Below are positions 45,001-54,920 of a DNA stretch of 64,000 bases, piece after piece. The notes under the pieces are model-generated. The model made no database searches, had not been told where the DNA came from, and saw only the letters and a program-made list of their open reading frames with translations. Both the position numbers and the translations under genes were made by a program. Source of the stretch: Microglena sp. YARC (taxonomy: Eukaryota; Chlorophyta; Chlorophyceae; Chlamydomonadales; Chlamydomonadaceae); the NCBI GenBank assembly GCA_022414725.1, contig CM039462.1, forward strand, positions 54,004,973 to 54,068,972, read 5' to 3'. Within the stretch, counting starts at the first letter, position 1. Every line of letters begins with the position of its first letter.

Positions 45001-48000
45001 ATAGGGGAGGGAAGTAAGGAGGAGGGGGTGGGAAGGGGGTGGGGGTGTGGGGGGGGGGAGGAGGGAAGTAAGGAGGAGGGGGTAGGGGGGGGGGGGGGGG
45101 GGGGGGGGGCAGGAGGAAGGAGGGGGAGGGAGAAGGAGAGGCAGAGTGTGAAGACTGAGAATGCAGAGGCAGGCGCCATGAAATAATCACTGTATGACCA
45201 ATCCAAGTGTGATTCTGATCAGAATCCCAACATTCATGATGATCAGAATCCAAACGACTCCTTAGTCAAATCTAGGGTTTATCAATATCGTTCGGGTTCC
45301 AAGATGCTGGGGTGATATATAAAATGATGTGTTGTTATAGCGTACGATATGTCATACAATATATATGTATCCGTGATATGGTACGTGCAAGCTTAGAGTC
45401 ATATCCCTTGCAGGGTTATTTATCACAGGGTCATTAGTCAAAGGATCATTAGTCAAAGGGACATTAGTCACAGGGTCATTAGTCAAAGGATCATTAGTCA
45501 AAGGGATATTAGTCACAGGGTCATTAGTCAAACGGTCATTAGTCAAACGGTCATTAGTCACAGGGTCATTAGTCACGTAGTCATTAGTCACAGGGTCATT
45601 AATCACATAGTCATTAGTCACAGGGTCAATAGTCACAAAGTCATTAGTCAAAGGGTCATTAGTCACATAGTCATTAGTCACATAGTCATTGGTCACATAG
45701 TCATTAGTCACATAGTCATTGGTCACATAGTCATTAGTCACATAGTCATTAGTCATAAAGTCATTAGTCACAGGGTCATCAGTCACACAGTCATTAGCCA
45801 CGGGGTCATTAGTAAAATAGTCATTAGTCAAAGGGTCATTAGTAAAATAGTCATTAGCCACGGGGTCACTAGTCACAGGGTCATGAGTCACAGGGTCATT
45901 AGTCAAAGGATCATTAGTCACATAGTCATTAGTCACATAGTCATTAGTCACAGGGTCATTAGTCAAAGGGTCATTAGCCACATAGTCATTAGTCACAGGG
46001 TCACTAGTCACAGGGTCATTAGTCAAAGAGTCAATAGTCAAAGGGTTATTAGTCACCGAGTCATTCATCACAAGATCATTAGTCATATCTCACCTGCACT
46101 TCCTGTGAATGCACCTTCCTCTCCATTTCCTCACACTGGGAGCTGATTGCCTCAAGGACTTCCTTTTGCTTACTCCTGCAGGCATGTGTAGGGGTCGGCT
46201 ATGTTATATAATATTAGTGAATAAATATTATTATATAATATATGTGAATAAATAATATTATATAATATTAGTCAGACGAGCCGTGTCACCAGAATTTCGA
46301 ATTTATTTGAAAAACTAATATTATTGTGACACTTTACAATAAGATCAGTTAATATTAGTTTTTCAAACAATAATATTAGTTGCCGTTCCTTAGGAATGTG
46401 AAAACACATTTAAACCCGTTATTTGCCCCGAGTGACGCCACAAGCAAGGTAAGCGTGCAGTGTATGCTTCCCTTGCCTCAATCACCTCCTTCTATTTGCT
46501 CTTGAAGGAATATTATAGTTAATAGTGTTGTTTAAATAAGCGCGGCTGTTAGTTTTATAAACCGGTATTCTACAGGTCGATAATCCGACTTTTTTGTAAA
46601 TTGTGAAAATTGCAAGCCCCAAGTGACACCACAAGCAAGGCTAGCATGCAGGTTATGCTAGCCTTGCCACAGTCACCTCATCTTACTTGCTCTCGAAGGA
46701 ATGTTATACTTGTTTTTAGATAAGCGCGGCTGTTGGTTTTATAAACCGGTATTCTACAGGCTGATAATCCGACTTTTTTGTAAATTGTGAAAATTGCAAG
46801 CCCCAAGTGACACCACAAGCAAGGCAAGCGTGCAGCGTATGCTTCCCTTGCATCAAGGAACTCCTGCTGCTTGCCCCTGACAGCTTGTGAATACACAGTG
46901 TAACCCGTTCATTGCCACAAATGACACCACAAGCAAGGCAAGCGTGCAGCGTATGCTTCCCTTGCATCAAGGACCTCCTCTTACTGTTGAGGAAATGTAA
47001 TAGTGCTGTTTAAATAAGCGCGGCTGTTAGTTTTATATACCGGTATTCTGCAGGTTGATAATCTGCAGGTTGATATTCTGCAGGTTGATAATCTGACTTT
47101 TTAGTAAATTGCGAAAATTGTAATTATGATTGACACGACAAGCAAGGTAAGTGTGCAGCATATGCTCCCCTTGCCTCAATCACCCCATTTTACTTGCTGT
47201 TGAAGGAATGTAATAGCATTATTTAGATATGTTTTTTATTGTTCGGGAACAGGGTGCAGGCTGCTGTAAGGTTAGCAGAGCAGCGTTGAGAGGTTGATGA
47301 ACATGAATTGCTCAATCAGGACTCTGTACCTTGAGGTTATTCTTTTCGGTTACCAGCAGCAGCTTCTAGGCAGCTCCCTGGAACTGCCACTGGGCAAATG
47401 CCAAAGATTCCAGAAGAACTGGAAAGCTGACGATATCAGCTTCCAGGTGCACTAAGTTGCGTCAGGTTAGGCTGAAGAGCCAGTCAATGGAGCTGCCTAG
47501 AAGCTGCTGTGCTTAGCTGGAAATAAAAGCTATGCTGCACTTGTGCAAGGTTCAGACTCTGTCCATTTCTATCCGAACTATAGTATGTTCATGTCCAGGT
47601 TATCCAGCGAGGCAAAGAGGGACTTTATTGTATTTATCCGTTTATAGAGTATTGTTATGTACAGGGACGAGCATAGAACTCAATATATGCTTTCTTGGGT
47701 GGTACAAGCTTGGGTCGTGCAAGCTTGTCCACTGATAACATCGATAGTCTGTTTGTGTTTCTTTTATTAACAGGATTGTTACCCAAGGACGGGGGGGGGG
47801 GGGGGGGGGGGGGTACGCAAAACAGCGCGCCCACCGGGAATTCAGGAAGGCGCAGAAATGGTTACTAAGTAGGCACCCGGTGGCTCAATAGTAGAGCTCG
47901 TTGAAATTAGAAGGTGCAGGGTTCGAATCCCTACGGGTGCGTTGAGTGTTTGCGGTCGCTGTCCACCGCCATGGTAGCACTATCCAGGTAAAGAAGCAGC

Positions 48001-48479
48001 CCGTTCTCCACCACTGTAAGACAGGGCTCCCTTAACATCACGCCCCACCAGGCGGTATCATTACTTTATGTTGGCGGATGTTAAGTAGGCACCCGTTGAG
48101 AAGCCCTCTCGCATGCCTCCATCACCATTCCATCACCATATGGTGACCTTCATATTTTGAACTTCATATTCACCATAAGGAGAGAACCCATATCCCATCC
48201 CATTTCACATTCCCCTCCCCCCCTCCCTCCCTTCCCCTATCACATTGCTACCTCCTCTCCCTTCTCCCTTGCATACCTCTCCAACACCATACGGTTTGCA
48301 TCTGTCTTGCTGAACGGTTAGGCTGCCACCTTTACTTTCAGCTGGTCATTCTCAGCTTGAGCAGCCTTTCCCCTTCTCCATTGCTACCTCCCCTCCCCTC
48401 TCCCATGCCCCCCCCTCACCACCCCACACACACATCACATTGCTACCCCCCTCCCCCAAAGTTCCCCTCCCCTCACTCA

Positions 48480-48514
<35 letters not shown>

Positions 48515-51500
48515 TATCACATAGCTACCAACGGTTGCTACCTCCTCTCCCCTCTCCCATGCCCCCCCCCCCCCCCCCCATCACATTGCTACCTACCGTT
48601 GCTACCTACCCGTCCCTCTCCCTTCCCCCAAAGTTCCCCTCTCCTCCCCCAAACCTACCTCTCCATCACCATACGGTTCACATCAGTCTTGCTGAACGGT
48701 TGTGCTGCCACCTTTGCTTTCAGCTGGTCATTCTCTGCTTGAGCAGCCGCCATAGCTTCAGTCTTGCTGCGCAGGTCGGCCTCCCGCTCTGCCAATTTCC
48801 GCTGGAGGGACGTCTTCAAACCCTGTTGCATCAAGAATGCTGGTGGTATGGTGCTGGTGGTATGGTGCTGGATTTGTTTACTTGTGATGGAGGGACGTCT
48901 TCAAATCCCATTGTATCAAGAATGTTTTGATAGTATTTGTGTCTTTTTACTTGCGCTTGAGGGAAGTCTTCAAACCAGTTGTATCAAGTGTATTTTGAAT
49001 ATAATGCTTTGCTTTGATTTTGTAACTGCCGTAGACGGCGAGCAGCCTTAAAGGCTGGAGCCATGTACCCAAGTCCAAGTTCAAAACATGTAGATGCAAA
49101 CGAGCAGACAACAGTTTTGTTTGTGTGCGACCGGTGGCGACCGGTGGCACACTGTGTGCGACCGGTGGTACATTGTGGCGCGCGGTCGCACACCCGTGCG
49201 ACCCTCAGGTGTGCGAAATTAGGGCGAAATGGGCCCTTGGTCGCCACGAGTGCGAGCCTCAGGTGTGTGAAATTAGGGCGAAATGGGCACTTTGTCGCCA
49301 CGAGTGCGACCCTCAGGTGAGTGATTTGTGCCATAGGTCGCTCCTGGGTCGCACAGGCCCAGCCCAGGTATCTAGCTCAGGCCTACCCCTGGTGGAAGGT
49401 ACCTAGTTAGAAAGGACTGAAAGTGACCCCTGGACCAGTACAGCAGTGCAAGCCCCCCGGACCCCCCTTAGGTAGTGGCGCTTTGCGCCGAGCGCTCTAC
49501 AGACGGTGCTACCGCACCGTGCCAGAATGAGCCTTGGGTCGCCACTTGTGGCTACCAACTTGGCCTCAAGATTTCTGAAAGAAAAAAACCCGTCAGACTA
49601 GCATGGTAAGAATGGGTAACACCTAGGGAACGGCAATATGATAGCATATGATGCCTGCAGTCTGACTAGGCTCAAGTTGCCATTTATATTCAATACCATA
49701 TGATGCCGGCAGTCTGACTAGGCTAAAGTAACCATTTATATACAATACCATATTGATGCCGGCAGTCTGACTAGGCGCCATTTATATACAATACCATATG
49801 ATGCCGGCAGTCTGACTAGGCTAAAGTAACCATTTATATACAATACCATATGATGCGGCAGTCTGACTAGGCTAAAGTAACCATTTATATACAATACCAT
49901 ATGATGCCGGCAGTCTGACTAGGCTAAAGTAACCATTTATATACAATACCATATGATGCCGGCAGTCTGACTAGGCTCAAGTAACCATTTATATACAATA
50001 CCATATGATGCCGGCAGTCTGACTAGGCTCAAGTTGCCATTTATATACAATACCATATGATGCCGGCAGTCTGACTAGGCTCAAGTTGCCATTTATATAC
50101 AATACCATATGATGCCGGCAGTCTGACTAGGCTAAAGTTGCCATTTATATACAATACCATATGATGCCGGCAGTCTGACTAGGCTCAAGTTGCCATTTAT
50201 ATTCAATACCATATGATGCCGGCAGTCTGACTAGGCTAAAGTAACCATTTATATACAATACCATATGATGCCGGCAGTCTGACTAGGCTCAAGTTGCCAT
50301 TTATATACAATACCATATGATGCCGGCAGTCTGACTAGGCTAAAGTAACCATTTATATACAATACCATATGATGCCGGCAGTCTGACTAGGCTAAAGTAA
50401 CCATTTATATACAATACCATATGATGCCGGCAGTCTGACTAGGCTAAAGTAACCATTTATATACAATACCATATGATGCCGGCAGTCTGACTAGGCTCAA
50501 GTAACCATTTATATACAATACCATATGATGCCGGCAGTCTGACTAGGCTAAAGTAACCATTTATATACAATACCATATGATGCCGGCAGTCTGACTAGGC
50601 TCAAGTAACCATTTATATACAATACCATATGATGCCGGCAGTCTGACTAGGCTAAAGTAACCATTTATATACAATACCATATGATGCCGGCAGTCTGACT
50701 AGGCTCAAGTAACCATTTATATACAATACCATATGATGCCGGCAGTCTGACTAGGCTAAAGTAACCATTTATATACAATACCATATGATGCCGGCAGTCT
50801 GACTAGGCTAAAGTAACCATTTATATACAATACCATATGATGCCGGCAGTCTGACTAGGCTCAAGTTGCCATTTATATACAATACCATATGATGCCGGCA
50901 GTCTGACTAGGCTCAAGTTGCCATTTATATACAATACCATATGATGCCGGCAGTCTGACTAGGCTCAAGTTGCCATTTATATACAATACCATATGATGCC
51001 GGCAGTCTGACTAGGCTCAAGTTGCCATTTATATACAATACCATATGATGCCGGCAGTCTGACTAGGCTCAAGTTGCCATTTATATACAATACCATATGA
51101 TGCCGGCAGTCTGACTAGGCTCAAGTTGCCATTTATATACAATACCATATGATGCCGGCAGTCTGACTAGGCTCAAGTTGCCATTTATATACAATATCAT
51201 ATGATGCAATTTGTATGCTATCATACTCGCCTTGGGTCAACATCATATGATATGCCGCTCCCTAGTTCTACCCACATTTTTAACACAAGTGTTCGGGCTT
51301 GCATTTGCAAATACAGGTCACATAAATAAAGTAATGTGGTCGCTATTTAAAAGAGGGTCGCTATTTATGTATTTATGTATATTTATGGCACACATAAGTT
51401 ACGTATATTTATGACACACACAAGTGCAAGTCACATAAATAAAGTAATGTGGTCGCTATTTATGTATTTATGTATATTTATGACACACACAAGTGCAAGT

Positions 51501-52377
51501 CACATAAATAAAGTACTGTGGTCGCTATTTACAAGAGGGTCGCTGAATATTATTTGAGATCCTTCAATAATTAATATAATTGTATGAATTTAGCAGTTTA
51601 TGGAAAAGGCGGTATTGAAAAATCTACAAGTTGTAACATTTAAATTGCGTCTTGTTTTAAATCACATGTAATCTTGTTGTTGCAATTTAAGTGTAATCTT
51701 GTTGTTGCAAATTAAGTGTAATCTTGTTGTTGCAATTTAAGTGTAATCTTGTTGTTGCAATTTAAGTGTAATCTTGTTGTTGCAATTTAAGTGTAATCTT
51801 GTTAACAAATTTACCGCAAGATTAAACTGCAAAACGTGACATATCCGTATGAATAGTTAAATAGATGGGCTTGTAAGCAGCCATTCTTCAACCAGAGTGT
51901 GACAGATCACTAGTTTGTTTTGTGCAACACGTCATTCTACTGCTGCATGGCAACCCATGGGTCTGGCTAAGCTAATCGGAAATGCCCCCCCGAACCCCCT
52001 GGGCTCCTCCTTTCGCGCTCTGCGTGTGACCGTACCACACACACATATGCGCCTGCAAGTTTTCGATCAGCTTCTTAAACGTTGCTGAGTCCACTCTGTG
52101 CTCTACTAGCCTAGTGTTGGATGCTAGCGCACACACACACTGTGTCTAGGGACGTGGCCGTGGGCATGACTCCACTGTCAGCTGGATGCATCATAGGTGC
52201 TGTATTAACTCCCTATAACTTAGACCGCATCATACACACACACCTGCAAGTTTTCCATCAGCTTCGTTAACTTCTCTGAGTCCACTCTGTGCTCTGCTAG
52301 CCTAGTGTTGGCTGCTAGCAAGGGTGAGGGTTCAGATTTCATTCTCTCCAATTCAGCGACGAGAGCATCATTAGCCT

Positions 52378-52413
<36 letters not shown>

Positions 52414-52441
52414 AGAGGGGGGTCAGTAGCTGATTATGGGG

Positions 52442-52480
<39 letters not shown>

Positions 52481-52808
52481 GTGGAGGGAGGGTGGGAGTT
52501 CGCAACAGAACAGTTTACATCGTAGGAGTTCACCGAGTCAGCAAGATATGGCGGGCAGACTGAGCCATGGCCTCACAGGAATTAGACTTGGTGCAACAAA
52601 CCAACACAAATGAAGCCTGCACATGATTGTCACCCTGGAGAAGAGAGGCCATCAGGAATAGAACTACCAGCAGGAGGAAATACTTAGACACCCACCTCCT
52701 TCAAGCGAGCATGCTGATCCACCACAAGACACTCTCTCTCTCGGAACTGAGACAGCATGTTTTCATCCACAGCCTGGCACCTGTTTCATTCACATCGCAC
52801 ATGTTAGG

Positions 52809-52861
<53 letters not shown>

Positions 52862-54368
52862 GCAAGCATGGAATTGGAAACCCTGAACGCCGTTTAGAAT
52901 GCTGCCAGATTGTGTTAAGCAATATGACCGTGTATAACACCGCAAGATGGCGTCGGGCCCTATGACTAAGATTTCATCCACTGCCTAGCACCTGATTCAT
53001 GCAACCCATGCTGACTTTAAATTCTCTATGCTGATTTTCCTTGGGAGTGGGTAGTACAGATAAGGAGTGGGTAAAGATACGGGACTTTGTGCGGTGGTGG
53101 GCATTACAGATGAGGGACTTTGTGCGGTGGTGGGCAGTACAGATGAGGGACTTTGTGTGGTAGTGAGCAGTACAGATGAAGGACTTTGTGCTGTAGTGGG
53201 CAGTACAGATGGAACCCTAAACCCTACACTTGTTTTGTGGGAGTGGGTAGTGCTGATGAGGGACCTAGCTTGGGAGTGGGCAGTACAGATGAGGGACCTA
53301 GCTTGGGAGTGGGCAGTACAGATGAGGGACTTTGTCTAAGAGTGATTAGTACAGATGAGGGAGTGAGTACAGATGAGGGAGTGTGTTTGTGAGGGAGCAG
53401 TACAGATGAGAGAGTGTGTTTGGGAGTGGGCAGCACAGATGAGGGACCTAGCTTGGGAGTGGGCAGTACAGATGAGGGACTTTGTCTAAGAGTGATTAGT
53501 ACAGATGAGGGAGTGGGTACAGATGAGGGAGTGTGTTTGGGAGGGGGCAGTACAGATGAGGGAATGTGTTTGGGAGGGGGCAGTACAGATGAGATCATCC
53601 AGATCAAACACAGAATGGAAGAGGTTATGCCACTGTTTCTTGTTTTGACTATGCATTATGGATGTCTTTTGACGCACCTTGCATCGTCTCCAGACAAGAA
53701 ATGGCGATAAGATGTTGCAATGTACTCAAAGAAGTCTTTCTTGGTGCGCTCCTCCTCATCTTGCATCACACCACCTGATTACACATAAATAAGATTATAA
53801 TAAATGGTACGCCTTGTTACGAGGCGTGAGGTGGAGGGGGCCAGCCCGTTTGCTTGCACTGGGGGCAACCATCAACACCTGATCACAAAGATACCAGTGT
53901 GGGCAGTTGTGAGTGTCCATAGACAATCCTCTAATTAACCACCCCCCACCCCAGACACACACACCGCACACACACCACATACACACACACCACACACACT
54001 CATTTTGCCCCCCAGTAGCACATGCACACGGTAATCAGCTACAGCCTTTGTGCAAGCTGGTTGCAGTTTCAAATCTCACGCCTGAGCACCCTCCCCACTC
54101 ACATTTGGATTTGATGGTTTAAAACCTAAACCCTAAACCCCTAAACACATCTCTCATCTGAGCACATCTGAGCTCCCTTCCCTCTCATATTTGGTTTCTA
54201 TCCTCCAATTAGTAGCAGAGGCAGCACTCATGCAATGCTTTGATTATGATTGTTATTGAGTCTTATTTTGATTATTGCTGCAATCATCTGTCCGCCTGTG
54301 GAGAGCTTGCGCAAGTACACATGTGAGCCACGCATGCATCATCATGTACTTGCAGATATGCTAGTGTG

Positions 54369-54399
<31 letters not shown>

Positions 54400-54883
54400 G
54401 GTGGTGGTGGTGGTGGTCTCATTCTTGTTGTTGCAGGTGATTGCACCCTTGACCAATTGCGCATCAGCAGCCATGCATGCATCAGCATGTAATTGCAGAT
54501 ATGCTAGTGAGTGTTGTTGGTGGTGGTGGTGGTGGTTGCATTCTTGTTGTTGCTCGTGATTGCGCCCTTGACCACTTGCGCATCAGCAGCCATGCATTCA
54601 TCATCATGTAATTGCAGATATGCTAGTGAGTGTTGTTGTTGTTGGTGGTGGTGGTCTCATTCTTGTTGTTGCTGGTGATTGCGCCCTTGACCACTTGCGC
54701 ATCAGCAGCCGTGCATGCATCAGCATGTAATTGCAGATATGCTAGTGAGTGTTGGTGTTGGTGGTGGTGGTGGTGGTGGTCTCATTCTTGTTGTTGCTCG
54801 TGATTGCGCCCTTGACCACTTGCGCATCAGCAGCCACGCATGCATCATCATGTAATTGCAGATATGCTAACGAGTGTTGTTAC

Positions 54884-54920
<37 letters not shown>

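Noticed and set aside
47873..47945. Functional tRNA gene
   Set aside because: Acceptor, D and T arms are seen, but the region between D and T arms is too short for a normal anticodon arm, and the sequence continues into the SINE body shared with three other copies.
49640..51220. CRISPR array
   Set aside because: The 52-bp period has no variable spacers; the whole unit repeats, and the context is a eukaryotic intron inside MITE ends.
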